64,000 nucleotides of DNA from Prevotella sp. (GTDB lineage Bacteria > Bacteroidota > Bacteroidia > Bacteroidales > Bacteroidaceae): assembly GCA_017469955.1 (NCBI GenBank), contig JAFUFJ010000007.1, positions 1 to 64,000 on the forward strand, in the 5' to 3' direction. Of the stretch, positions 28,216-36,648 are shown piece by piece (positions within the stretch are counted from its first letter, which is position 1; every line of letters starts with the position of its first letter). Both the position numbers and the translations under genes were made by a program. Under the pieces are notes generated by a model. It did not search any database, was not told where the DNA came from, and saw only the letters and a list, made by a program, of their open reading frames with translations.

Positions 28216-28473
28216 TTATTCGGCCACTTCATAGTCGACATACTCGCCTTCATCGCTCGGAATGATCTTCTTTTGCGAGCGTTCACGCCCGTTCGGGTCG
28301 ACAACTCCTTCGCTGTTGGCATAGGTTTGTGAGCGTTGCTGGTATTCGTTCTCAAACTGACTGCGCATGTTCTCGGCCGTCTTTCGCATCTGATTGACCG
28401 TACCGACGAGCGAAAACAGGCCCTTGACGAGCATGAACAAGCCCGCGAGAATGATGAGTTTGATGAAAATCAT
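28216..28473 (-). CDS. Small membrane protein, DUF4834-like
   Basis: 85 residues from MIFIKLIILAG. One membrane helix lies at about residues 3-25, followed by a charged helix (QMRKTAENMRSQFENEYQQR) and an acidic tail (DEGEYVDYEVAE). It resembles DUF4834, a small Bacteroidetes family whose function is unknown. Its ATG overlaps the stop of pssA by four bases (ATGA), so the two are translationally coupled, and it may accompany the phospholipid enzymes. Confidence 0.7.
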   Translation of the reverse strand: MIFIKLIILAGLFMLVKGLFSLVGTVNQMRKTAENMRSQFENEYQQRSQTYANSEGVVDPNGRERSQKKIIPSDEGEYVDYEVAE

Positions 28474-29207
28474 GTGGCCTGGGTGTTGATGGTTCCAGTT
28501 CCTTGCCGCTTGTTGACGGTGTTGATGACAATCGATGTCAGCACATAGACGCTGATGATGAGCCACCAGGCATCGATCCATCCGAAAACAATCAGCATCA
28601 CAACCGAGAAGAAACTGAAGTAGAGCTTGATGTTATTATCCTTCCAACGCAGGTGTTTGAACTTCAAAGAGAACATCGGAATTTCGCTGACAAGCAGCCA
28701 ACACGTGGCAAGAATAAGGACTAAGATGGCGTAGAGGGCAAAGCGATTGTTCTCAATCCATTCGCTTTGTCCCACTACAAACGAGCCCCAGAAGAGGGCG
28801 TTGGCTGGTGTAGGCATGCCTATAAACGATGTAGCCTGCCTTGTGTCGATATTGAATTTGGCCAGTCTGAGGGCCGAAAATGCGGCAATGAGGAATGCTG
28901 CGAAGGGCAGATAGGGCCTTGCCGGCTCCATGAATGAGGGATAGTCGATGGCAGCCAGTTCGCTGAACACGATGGCAGCCGGTGCCATTCCGAACGTGAT
29001 GTCGTCGGCCAGTGAGTCGAGTTCCTTGCCGATTGGCGACGAAACACCGAGCAGTCGGGCTGCCATTCCGTCGAAAAAGTCGAACACTGCGCCTACGATA
29101 ATCCACATCAGGGCCATCTTCGCATTGCTCTGGAAGGCGAAGTATGTTGCCGTACAGCCTGAAATGAGGTTGAGGCAGGTGAGTGAGTTGGGCAGGTGTT
29201 TTCTCAT
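28470..29207 (-). CDS. pssA: CDP-diacylglycerol-serine O-phosphatidyltransferase
   Basis: 245 residues of the CDP-alcohol phosphatidyltransferase family. The signature DG-x2-AR-x8-G-x3-D-x3-D is complete (DGMAARLL then GKELDSLADD at about 44-67). Several hydrophobic helices follow. It makes phosphatidylserine from CDP-diacylglycerol and serine in the inner membrane. The upstream neighbour psd decarboxylates the product, so the two enzymes form the phosphatidylethanolamine pathway in one operon. Confidence 0.94.
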   Translation of the reverse strand: MRKHLPNSLTCLNLISGCTATYFAFQSNAKMALMWIIVGAVFDFFDGMAARLLGVSSPIGKELDSLADDITFGMAPAAIVFSELAAIDYPSFMEPARPYLPFAAFLIAAFSALRLAKFNIDTRQATSFIGMPTPANALFWGSFVVGQSEWIENNRFALYAILVLILATCWLLVSEIPMFSLKFKHLRWKDNNIKLYFSFFSVVMLIVFGWIDAWWLIISVYVLTSIVINTVNKRQGTGTINTQAT

Positions 29208-29296
29208 TATTGTGTCCGTTATGGGTTGGAAATGCGTTGCAAGGGTTCCGGTTTTGCTCTGTGAGTCGTGCCGTCGAGGTGCCGACGGCTGTGGGT

Positions 29297-30007
29297 TCAG
29301 GCTTCAGACGGTGCTTTCTCAGGCAGTCTTGCGATAACAGTCTGGTCGCCAGTGGTGCTTTGTCCCATCTTTACACATGCCTTTGAACTGGCAGGAAGAT
29401 AGACGTCTACGCGCGATCCGAACTTGATAAATCCCAGGTGTTCGTCAATGAAGCACTCCTCATCGGGCTTCGCATAGGTGACGATGCGTCGTGCCATTGC
29501 GCCGGCAACCTGCCTGCAGAGCACCTCATGTCCTTCGGGTGTGACTATCAACACGTCGGCACGTTCGTTTTCTTCGCTTGCTTTCGGGAGCCAAGCCTTA
29601 TGGAAGTTGCCGTTGTGATGGACCACTTTCTTCACGGTTCCGTCAACAGGAAACCAGTTGGCATGCACGTTGAAGAGGCTCATGAAGATGGAAATCATCA
29701 GGCGACGGTCGTGGAAATACTCGTTTTCCTCCACCTCTTCGATGACGACTATGCGTCCGTCAGCCGGAGCAACGACAACTCCGTCGGTGTCGTCGCTCGG
29801 GAAATATCTCACAGGACAGCGAAAAAAGTTCACCGCAACGGCATAGACTGTGCCGAAGCCGGCGATGAAAATCCAGAACGGAACCTTTGTGTCGAGGCGC
29901 CAGAGCAGCAGGGCTATGGCTGCCAATGCTATGAATCCCCAGACAAGCATGTTGGTGCCCTCGCGGTGGATTCTGATTTTCTTTATCTTGTTAATTCTTT
30001 TCCCCAT
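29297..30007 (-). CDS. psd: Phosphatidylserine decarboxylase
   Basis: 236 residues from [10 protein letters not shown]; an ATG eight codons earlier (30031) is possible. This is the short, archaeal-type Psd found in Bacteroidetes. Two hydrophobic helices near the N-terminus are followed by [28 protein letters not shown] and the self-cleavage site [11 protein letters not shown], where the Ser becomes the pyruvoyl cofactor of the alpha chain. It converts phosphatidylserine to phosphatidylethanolamine. The gene is first in the psd-pssA-DUF4834 operon. Confidence 0.95.
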   Translation of the reverse strand: MGKRINKIKKIRIHREGTNMLVWGFIALAAIALLLWRLDTKVPFWIFIAGFGTVYAVAVNFFRCPVRYFPSDDTDGVVVAPADGRIVVIEEVEENEYFHDRRLMISIFMSLFNVHANWFPVDGTVKKVVHHNGNFHKAWLPKASEENERADVLIVTPEGHEVLCRQVAGAMARRIVTYAKPDEECFIDEHLGFIKFGSRVDVYLPASSKACVKMGQSTTGDQTVIARLPEKAPSEA

Positions 30008-30077
30008 AGGTGTTGTCTGTCGTGTCGGCATGGCCTGGCTGCTCTTAGCGGGGCTGCTGCCGGCTCACAATTCCCTG

Positions 30078-30109
30078 CAAAGTTAGTGCTTTTTTGCCGA
30101 TTCTCCAAC
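30078..30109 (-). promoter_or_regulatory. Promoter of the psd operon
   Basis: On the minus strand TTG-N20-TAACTTTG, with an exact -7 element. Transcription would start near 30073 and leave a leader of about 65 bases before psd. Confidence 0.7.
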
Positions 30110-30235
30110 TTTTATGCATGCTTTTCGAGATTTTTAATGGAAAAAGCACTCGCGAGACAGCTCTGCGACGCTTCGGGAGGTGCTTCGGATAGGGCGTCAT
30201 CGCCATCGTGACTGCTGCCGGATGTTGCCATGAAC

Positions 30236-30345
30236 GGTTGCTTTGGTTGCCGGCTTCCCATAGCTTTCTCAGGGTGAAACATGATGTTTTGCCGAGCAAT
30301 AGATTATCTTTTGCCGGGCAATAGATCATCTTTTGCTGGATGGTC
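30236..30345. repeat. Intergenic 22-bp array, copy 5 (mixed classes)
   Basis: Three units of the ATC/GATCTTTTG class (30280, 30302, 30324; for example GATTATCTTTTGCCGGGC) follow one unit of the first class containing CATAGCTTTCTC (30258). A fifth, weaker unit fits at 30236. The mixture shows that the two classes belong to one family with a shared 22-base period. It lies between divergent psd and dnaE. Confidence 0.7.
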
Positions 30346-30502
30346 TCTCGTGTTTTCCGGCATGACTTCACGGGTTTCTTCTGAATGAAGGCGTGGGTGC
30401 TGCATGTTTTCCGGCAGGCGGGCTGCCAAAGAGGCTGAAAAAATTTTTCGTCCTATGCCGAAGTTCTGCACTTGGGGTGATGGCGTTCTCGATTATTTTG
30501 TG

Positions 30503-30510
30503 TACTTTTG
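30503..30510 (+). promoter_or_regulatory. Likely -7 promoter element of dnaE
   Basis: TACTTTTG matches TAnnTTTG exactly and lies 50 bases before the dnaE ATG. I see no good -33 element at the usual spacing, so the promoter call is weaker than the others. Confidence 0.5.
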
Positions 30511-30560
30511 CAGGACGATTAGGCTGCCCAGACCGGCCATAACACTACACAGAGCGCACA

Positions 30561-33500
30561 ATGGAAGATTTCGTTCACCTTCACGTACATACCTATTATT
30601 CCATACTCGACGGCCAGTCGAGCATCAAACGTCTTGTCGAAAAGGCCGTAGGAAACGGCATGCGAGGCATGGCAGTGACAGATCATGGCGACATGTTCGG
30701 CATCAAAGAATTCTTTGACTACTGCTCGGGTGTGAACAAAAAGCGAAAGAAAGAGGGCTTGGAGCCGTTCAAACCCATCTTCGGATGTGAGATGTATGTG
30801 GCAAAACACGGTCCGAAGGAGCAGAAAAACGGTCGCGAAGACCAGAGCGGATACCACCTTATCGTGCTTGCAAAGAACTATGTGGGCTACAAAAACCTGA
30901 TCAAACTCGTGTCGAGATCGTGGGTCGACGGCTATTATATGCGCCCTCGCACCGACAGAGCCGACCTTGAACACTACCACGAAGGGCTCATCGTATGCTC
31001 AGCATGCTTAGCCGGCGAGGTGCCAAGGAAGATACTTCACGACGACATTGCCGGTGCTCGCGAGGCTATTGAGTGGTATCAGCGGGTGTTTGGCAACGAC
31101 TATTACCTCGAGCTGCAGCGTCATGAAGTGACTGATCCCTATATCCAGGCCAACAGAGAGACCTTCCCCGAGCAGCAGAAGGCCAACCGTGTCATCATTG
31201 AACTGGCCCGCGAATACGGCATCAAACTCATCTGTACGAACGATTGTCACTTCGTTGACAAGGATAATGCCGAAGCCCACGACCACTTGTTGTGCATCTC
31301 TACGGGCAAGGACCTTGACGATCCTAACCGTATGCGATACTCGAAGCAGGAGTGGTTTAAGACCAGGGAGGAGATGAACGAGGTGTTCTCAGATATACCT
31401 GAAGCACTCAGCAACACGCTCGAGATACTCGACAAGGTGGAGTTCTACAGTCTTGACCACGATCCTATCATGCCAAACTTCCCCATACCCGAGAGCTTTG
31501 GAACCGAGGACGACTGGCGAAAGCGCTTCAGTAAGGAGCAGCTTTTCGAGGAGTTTACTCGCGATGAAAACGGAGAAAACCCGCTGTCGCGCGAGGAAGG
31601 CGAGAAGAAAGTCGCCCATCTGGGAGGCTACGACAAGCTTTATCGCATCAAGTTTGAGGCCGACTATCTGGCGCAGCTGGCCTACGAAGGTGCCTATCGC
31701 CGCTATGCTCCGGCAGAGACACCGTCAGTAGAGAGCATTGCCGTGACCACCTCTTCACCCGATTCTTCCTACGACATACTGCGGTCAACACTGCCAAAGG
31801 ATATTGACGACCGCATACGCTTTGAGCTTCATATCATGAAGACGATGGGTTTCCCGGGCTACTTCCTTATCGTACAGGACTTCATCAATGCCGCTCGTGC
31901 CGAACTTGGAGTAATGGTCGGCCCGGGAAGAGGCTCGGCTGCAGGGTCGGTTGTGGCCTATTGCTTAGGCATAACCAAGATAGATCCGCTGAAGTATGAC
32001 CTGCTGTTTGAGCGTTTTCTCAATCCCGACCGCATCTCATTGCCCGATATTGACACCGACTTCGACGACGATGGCCGCGGAAAAGTGTTGAAGTGGGTGG
32101 AGGACAAATACGGCCATGACAACTGTGCTCACATCATAACCTACAGCACAATGGCTACGAAAAACTCCATCAAGGACGTGGCTCGCGTCGAAAAAATACC
32201 GCTCGACCAGGCGAATGCACTATGCAAAGCCATCCCGGATCGGCTTCCTGATGGGGGTAAAGTGAACCTGCCCAATGCCATCAGGCATGTCAGGGAACTG
32301 CAGGAAGCAGAGGCTTCGCCCGACGAAAGGATGCGCAACACCATCAAATATGCCAAGATGCTCGAAGGGACTGTGCGCGGAACTGGCATCCATGCCTGCG
32401 GATTCATCATCTGCAAAGACCCGATCAGCGACTGGGTCCCTGTCTCTACTGCCGACGATCCGGACTTCAAGAACCAGAAAACCAACTGCACTCAGTATGA
32501 CGGACATGTCATTGAGTCGACAGGACTCATAAAGATGGACTTCTTGGGACTGAAGACTCTCTCTGAGTTGAAGGAGGCTTGTGCCAATATTAAGCGAACT
32601 CGGGGCATCGACATTGACCTGGATAACATCCCGATTGACGACCCGAAAACCTATGAACTCTATCAGCAGGGACGCACAGTCGGCACCTTCCAGTTTGAGT
32701 CTGCAGGCATGCAAAAGCATCTTCGCGACCTGAAGCCGACGGTATTCGAAGACCTTATCGCCATGAATGCCCTCTATCGTCCGGGACCAATGGAGTATAT
32801 CCCGCAGTTCATCAGGAGGAAACACGGCGAGGAGACCATCGAATATGACATACCTTGCATGGAGAAATACCTGAAAGACACCTACGGCATCACGGTCTAT
32901 CAGGAGCAGGTCATGCTGCTTTCACGGCAGTTGGCTGACTTTACCCGTGGCGAAAGCGACGCCTTACGCAAGGCAATGGGCAAAAAGAAGAAAGACATCG
33001 TCGACGAGATGAAGCCGAAGTTCATCGAGGGAGGAAAGCGCAACGGCCATGATCCGAAAGTACTCGACAAGATATGGAGCGACTGGGAGAAGTTTGCCAG
33101 CTATGCTTTCAACAAATCTCATGCTGCATGCTACTCGTGGGTTGCCTTCCAGACGGCCTATCTGAAGGCCAACTATCCGGCTGAATTCATGGCAGCCATC
33201 ATGACAAGGCGCAGAGATCAGATCAGCGAAGTCACCAAGTTGATGGATGAATGCAAGTCGATGGGCATCGCAACCCTCGGTCCGGATGTCAACGAAAGCT
33301 ATCTGGAGTTCGGCGTAAACCATCACGGTGAGATCCGCTTTGGGCTGGCTGCCATCAAAGGAATGGGCGATGCGGCGGCCGAAGCCATCATCAATGAACG
33401 CGAGCAGAACGGCCCTTACAAGGATATTTTCGACTTTGCGCAGCGCGTAAACCTGTCGTCGGTGAACCGCAAGGCATTCGAATCGTTGGCACTTAGCGGA

Positions 33501-34343
33501 GGATTCGACAGCTTTGGCATTCCGCGTGAGAGTTTCTTTGCTGCCGATTCGCGAGGAACACTGTTTCTTGACACGCTCTTACGCTACGGACAACTCTATC
33601 AGTCTGAGCAGCAGCAAGCTCAACATTCCTTGTTCGGCGACTCGAATGCCGTGGCCATTTCGACGCCCCAAATTCCCCAAAGCGAGCCTTGGAGCGGCAT
33701 AGAGAAGCTCAACAGGGAACGCGATCTCGTGGGCATCTATCTCTCTGCTCATCCGCTTGACGAATATGCCTTGGTGTTGAATCACTTGTGTAATGCCCAC
33801 TGTGAGGAGCTTGCCGACCGTGGACATCTTGCAAAGAAGGAGGTAGTGAAGCTTGGAGGTCTTGTGACGGCAGTGCGTTCAGCCTTTACTAAACGTGGAG
33901 AGCCCTGCGGATTTGTGACGATAGAAGACTTCCAGGGTGCCGGCGAGCTGGCATTGTTTGGCAATGAATGGGGCAGATGGAGGAGCTATTTCGTCGAGGG
34001 AAGTTCGGTTTTTGTACAGGCAAAGTTCGTATCGCGTTTTGCCAACTCCAGCTATGTGTCGATGCAAATCGACAAAGTAGAGTATCTTCAGAACGTAATG
34101 GAGCGGGGAATGGAGCGATTTACGATTGTTGTTGACAGCGAATCAGTCGACGATACGATGGCCGACGACCTGACAACTCTGCTTGCAGAAAGTCCGGGAA
34201 GCACGCAACTCTACATGCAAATCGTTGACAGAGAGCACAACACTACGCTGAACATGCGCTCGCGAAACCGGCAGATTACCATCTCGCGTGCGCTGATGAA
34301 CTACATCGAGGCGCATGAAGGAATGAGCTATAAGGTTAATTAA
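30561..34343 (+). CDS. dnaE: DNA polymerase III subunit alpha
   Basis: 1260 residues, the replicative polymerase. The N-terminal PHP domain starts with FVHLHVHTYYSILDGQSS and includes AVTDHGDMFG. The C-family polymerase core follows, with GYFLIVQDFINAA, VGPGRGSAAGSVVAY and the catalytic PDIDTDFDDDGRGK near residue 495-505, then KSHAACYSWVAFQTAYLK and ALYRPGPMEYIP. The C-terminus has helix-hairpin-helix and OB-fold regions (VKLGGLVTAVRSAFTKRG). Length and order are normal for DnaE of Bacteroidetes. It is followed by trxA after 26 bases and tadA after another 20, forming a likely three-gene operon. Confidence 0.97.
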   Translation: MEDFVHLHVHTYYSILDGQSSIKRLVEKAVGNGMRGMAVTDHGDMFGIKEFFDYCSGVNKKRKKEGLEPFKPIFGCEMYVAKHGPKEQKNGREDQSGYHLIVLAKNYVGYKNLIKLVSRSWVDGYYMRPRTDRADLEHYHEGLIVCSACLAGEVPRKILHDDIAGAREAIEWYQRVFGNDYYLELQRHEVTDPYIQANRETFPEQQKANRVIIELAREYGIKLICTNDCHFVDKDNAEAHDHLLCISTGKDLDDPNRMRYSKQEWFKTREEMNEVFSDIPEALSNTLEILDKVEFYSLDHDPIMPNFPIPESFGTEDDWRKRFSKEQLFEEFTRDENGENPLSREEGEKKVAHLGGYDKLYRIKFEADYLAQLAYEGAYRRYAPAETPSVESIAVTTSSPDSSYDILRSTLPKDIDDRIRFELHIMKTMGFPGYFLIVQDFINAARAELGVMVGPGRGSAAGSVVAYCLGITKIDPLKYDLLFERFLNPDRISLPDIDTDFDDDGRGKVLKWVEDKYGHDNCAHIITYSTMATKNSIKDVARVEKIPLDQANALCKAIPDRLPDGGKVNLPNAIRHVRELQEAEASPDERMRNTIKYAKMLEGTVRGTGIHACGFIICKDPISDWVPVSTADDPDFKNQKTNCTQYDGHVIESTGLIKMDFLGLKTLSELKEACANIKRTRGIDIDLDNIPIDDPKTYELYQQGRTVGTFQFESAGMQKHLRDLKPTVFEDLIAMNALYRPGPMEYIPQFIRRKHGEETIEYDIPCMEKYLKDTYGITVYQEQVMLLSRQLADFTRGESDALRKAMGKKKKDIVDEMKPKFIEGGKRNGHDPKVLDKIWSDWEKFASYAFNKSHAACYSWVAFQTAYLKANYPAEFMAAIMTRRRDQISEVTKLMDECKSMGIATLGPDVNESYLEFGVNHHGEIRFGLAAIKGMGDAAAEAIINEREQNGPYKDIFDFAQRVNLSSVNRKAFESLALSGGFDSFGIPRESFFAADSRGTLFLDTLLRYGQLYQSEQQQAQHSLFGDSNAVAISTPQIPQSEPWSGIEKLNRERDLVGIYLSAHPLDEYALVLNHLCNAHCEELADRGHLAKKEVVKLGGLVTAVRSAFTKRGEPCGFVTIEDFQGAGELALFGNEWGRWRSYFVEGSSVFVQAKFVSRFANSSYVSMQIDKVEYLQNVMERGMERFTIVVDSESVDDTMADDLTTLLAESPGSTQLYMQIVDREHNTTLNMRSRNRQITISRALMNYIEAHEGMSYKVN

Positions 34344-34369
34344 TCACATAAAGAAAGGACAAAGAAACT

Positions 34370-34684
34370 ATGGAAGTGACAATCACCAGTGAGAATTTTG
34401 AGACTCTGAAGAACGGCAACCTGCCGTTAGTTGTCGACCTTTGGGCGCCCTGGTGCGGACCATGCCGCATGGTTGGACCGGTCATCAGCGAGCTGGCTGA
34501 GGACTATGACGGCAAGATCGTCGTCGGCAAATGCAATGTTGACGAGGAGGAAGACCTCGCCATCGAGTTTGGTGTGCGCAGCATCCCGACCATTCTCTTC
34601 TTCAAAGACGGAGAACTGGTTGACAAGTTTGTGGGAGCAGCCCCAAAGAACGTGCTCGACGAGAAGTTCCGTGCACTGTTGTAG
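34370..34684 (+). CDS. trxA: Thioredoxin
   Basis: 104 residues, the whole length of a single thioredoxin domain without a signal peptide, so it is cytoplasmic. The redox site WCGPC is at residues 28-32, and the cis-proline loop is RSIPTILFF. It reduces disulphides in cytoplasmic proteins, driven by thioredoxin reductase. It lies 26 bases behind dnaE. Confidence 0.96.
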   Translation: MEVTITSENFETLKNGNLPLVVDLWAPWCGPCRMVGPVISELAEDYDGKIVVGKCNVDEEEDLAIEFGVRSIPTILFFKDGELVDKFVGAAPKNVLDEKFRALL

Positions 34685-34704
34685 GATGACGCTTTGGCAG
34701 GACG

Positions 34705-35151
34705 ATGGAGAACCGGCAGCGACAAGACGAGTTCTTTATGCAGCGAGCTCTCGATGAGGCGCGCCTGGCAATGGAAGCCGGCGAAGTGCCCATCGGTGCC
34801 GTTGTCGTCAGTCAAGGGCGCATTATCGCGCGGGCACACAACCTGACTGAGACCCTTCACGACGTGACTGCTCATGCAGAAATGCAAGCCATCACGGCCG
34901 CATCCAACGAGCTTGGCGGGAAGTATCTGCAAGACTGCACGCTCTATGTCACCGTCGAACCCTGCGCGATGTGTGCCGGAGCACTGGGATGGGCGCAGCT
35001 GTCGCGCGTCGTATTCGGTGCCTATGACGAGAAGAGAGGTTACCAACGCTATGCACCACAGGCACTTCATCCGCGTGCAACTGTCACTGGAGGCGTGCTT
35101 GAAGAAGCCTGCAAAGAGCTCATGCTGCAGTTCTTTCAGCAGCGTCGGTAG
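34705..35151 (+). CDS. tadA: tRNA adenosine deaminase TadA-type enzyme
   Basis: 148 residues of the cytidine/deoxycytidylate deaminase fold. The zinc site is H57-A-E59 and PCAMC with C87 and C90; E59 is the proton shuttle. VPIGAVVV and the GAYDEKRGY segment fit TadA, which converts adenosine 34 of tRNA-Arg to inosine. A guanine deaminase-like function cannot be excluded by sequence alone, but TadA is the usual one in this size and setting. A strong terminator follows. Confidence 0.88.
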   Translation: MENRQRQDEFFMQRALDEARLAMEAGEVPIGAVVVSQGRIIARAHNLTETLHDVTAHAEMQAITAASNELGGKYLQDCTLYVTVEPCAMCAGALGWAQLSRVVFGAYDEKRGYQRYAPQALHPRATVTGGVLEEACKELMLQFFQQRR

Positions 35152-35166
35152 CAGTATGTTGACAGG

Positions 35167-35205
35167 AGAAGGGGAGCGGTCTGTGGGTCGTTCCCCTTCT
35201 TTTTT
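35167..35205 (+). terminator. Terminator of the dnaE-trxA-tadA transcript
   Basis: Perfect 9-bp stem AGAAGGGGA / TCCCCTTCT with a 16-base loop, followed by five T. Confidence 0.85.
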
Positions 35206-35230
35206 GTGTGCATTCGTGGCGGGTCGTGAC

Positions 35231-35340
35231 GAGAAAGCTATCCTTTCAAGGCGAGAAGTCTTAGCTTTCTTGGCAATAACTCTATCCTTTCTCACCCAGA
35301 ACCCATAGACTTCTCGCCTTGAAAGGATAGCTTTCTCGTG
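35231..35340. repeat. Intergenic five-unit 22-bp array, copy 6, with 31-bp arms
   Basis: Exactly five 22-base units. The first 31 bases (35231-35261, GAGAAAGCTATCC onward) and bases 35308-35338 are perfect inverted copies, so the array can fold into a 31-bp stem. It lies in the convergent gap behind tadA. Confidence 0.9.
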
Positions 35341-35395
35341 GGGAACAGATAGGGGTGCCGCCGGCTTTTGTGGCCGGTGTCGCCGAATACCCATA

Positions 35396-35427
35396 GAAAA
35401 AGCCTTCATGTCTCACGACATAAAGGC
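35396..35427 (-). terminator. Terminator of the small-RNA candidate
   Basis: On the minus strand an 11-bp stem GCCTTTATGTC / GACATGAAGGC (one G-T pair) with the loop GTGA is followed by TTTTT. Nothing else on this strand needs it, which supports a dedicated transcript. Confidence 0.75.
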
Positions 35428-35547
35428 CCGGCATTAATATAGAAGTATAATATTAATATTGCATTTCTACTGCAGAAATCGTAGCTTCGCTCCCTTCTTT
35501 TTCCGACTATCAGTGATAGGAGGAAAAGAGTATGCTGCCAATTACGA
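35396..35547 (-). ncRNA. Candidate small RNA, about 150 nt, structured
   Basis: A promoter (35551-35581) and a terminator (35396-35427) on the same strand enclose about 150 bases with no plausible reading frame. Predicted structure, 5' to 3': a TTTTCC/GGAAAA stem whose loop contains CTATCACTGATAG, a 6-bp ATTTCT/AGAAAT hairpin, a perfect 8-bp ATTAATAT/ATATTAAT hairpin, and the terminator. Its first hairpin is one arm of the 31-bp inverted repeat at 35499-35762. It is not SRP RNA, tmRNA or RNase P by eye; a 6S-like RNA is possible but unproven. Confidence 0.55.
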
Positions 35548-35762
35548 ATGCAAAGTTAATGAAATTCATTCAATTATCAAAATATTTTCCGATGTTTTTA
35601 ATGCAGGAGTTCTGCCGACTTTCAATTTGAAATGAAACATATGTTACATTCTCAACATTGTTCTATATGCTTGATTCTCTGGAAATTACATAGGCATTGT
35701 TTCATGATATGTAACAGATGTTACATGTTTTTCTTTTCCTCCTATCACTGATAGTCGGAAAA
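35499..35762. repeat. Perfect 31-bp inverted repeat flanking 202 bp
   Basis: Bases 35499-35529 and 35732-35762 are exact reverse complements over 31 bases and mismatch immediately outside. Each arm contains the 13-base palindrome CTATCAGTGATAG. The 202-base interior carries a minus-strand promoter, an exact palindrome at 35709-35726 (ATGTAACA-GA-TGTTACAT) and a second ATGTTACAT at 35641. No clear target-site duplication is seen, and no coding capacity. It may be a small non-autonomous element, an invertible segment, or paired RNA target sites. Confidence 0.85.
35551..35581 (-). promoter_or_regulatory. Promoter of the small-RNA candidate
   Basis: On the minus strand TTTG-N19-TAACTTTG, identical in form to the tdk promoter. 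It lies inside the inverted repeat and points toward lower coordinates, away from any gene start. Confidence 0.7.
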
Positions 35763-35906
35763 TTTCTTTGCCTTGTTGCCCGTTTTTCCCGCGATTTTTC
35801 TGCGTATAGATGCTTGTCTTCCTGCAGTTGGCATGTTTTTCTCCTCCGTTGTGCAGGCCTTTTTCTGCGGTTGTCAAGCATGAACCGGAGGAGAAAGGAC
35901 TTGCGG

Positions 35907-36620
35907 CTACTTGTTGCTGACGAGCGTTCCGATGGGCTCTCCTTCCATCACACGGCGCAAGTTGCCGGGGACGTCCATGTTGAAGACGTAGATAGGCAGG
36001 TTGTTGTCTTGACACATGCAGATGGCAGTAAGGTCCATTACCTTCAATCCGCGTGCGAGAACTTCCTTATAACTGATTTCGTCGAACTTCGCGGCCGTCG
36101 GGTCTTTCTCCGGGTCGGCTGTGTAGACACCGTCTACGCGGGTGCCTTTCAGCATCACGTCGGCCTCGATCTCGATGCCTCTGAGCGACGATCCTGTGTC
36201 AGTAGTGAAGTAGGGGCTGCCCGTACCTGCCGAGAAGATGCACACCTTTCCTGCCTGCATAGCCTCAATGGCGCGCCACTTGGTGTAGAATTCGCCGACG
36301 GGTTCCATGCGGATGGCTGTGAGAACCTTGTTGCTGACGCCTACGGCGTCGAGCGCAGACGACAGGGCTAACGAGTTGATGACGGTGGCCATCATGCCCA
36401 TTTGGTCGCCTTTCACGCGGTCGAAGCCCTTCTGTGAGCCGCTGAGTCCGCGGAAAATATTGCCTCCGCCGATGACGATGCCGATCTGGACACCCATCTC
36501 GTGGATGTCTTTTATTTGCTGTGCATACTGGCTAAGGCGCTCAGGATCGATGCCATAGCCCTGCTGTCCCATCAGGCTTTCGCCCGAGAGCTTGAGTAGA
36601 ATTCTGTTGAATCGTGCCAT
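35907..36620 (-). CDS. pyrH: UMP kinase
   Basis: 237 residues, the bacterial hexameric UMP kinase of the amino-acid-kinase fold, which makes UDP from UMP. The start ARFNRILLKLSGESLMG, the GGGNIFRG loop, the MGMMATVINSLAL segment and the C-terminal PGNLRRVMEGEPIGTLV are typical. It lies 20 bases behind birA and is the last gene of the seven-gene minus-strand cluster. A 14-base tandem duplication sits directly upstream of its ATG. Confidence 0.96.
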   Translation of the reverse strand: MARFNRILLKLSGESLMGQQGYGIDPERLSQYAQQIKDIHEMGVQIGIVIGGGNIFRGLSGSQKGFDRVKGDQMGMMATVINSLALSSALDAVGVSNKVLTAIRMEPVGEFYTKWRAIEAMQAGKVCIFSAGTGSPYFTTDTGSSLRGIEIEADVMLKGTRVDGVYTADPEKDPTAAKFDEISYKEVLARGLKVMDLTAICMCQDNNLPIYVFNMDVPGNLRRVMEGEPIGTLVSNK

Positions 36621-36648
36621 GATTGGTTATTGATGATTGGTTATTGAT
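36621..36648. repeat. 14-bp tandem duplication at the birA-pyrH junction
   Basis: GATTGGTTATTGAT is repeated twice head to tail. It covers the birA stop codon region and the pyrH ribosome-binding region, so it could have arisen by slippage and may have changed the junction spacing. Confidence 0.8.

Noticed and set aside
34504-35409. Long minus-strand frame opposite trxA and tadA
   Set aside because: It is antisense to two well-supported genes and crosses the repeat array at 35231.
35499-35762. Insertion sequence
   Set aside because: Only 264 bases, no transposase and no clear target-site duplication; kept as an inverted-repeat element instead.
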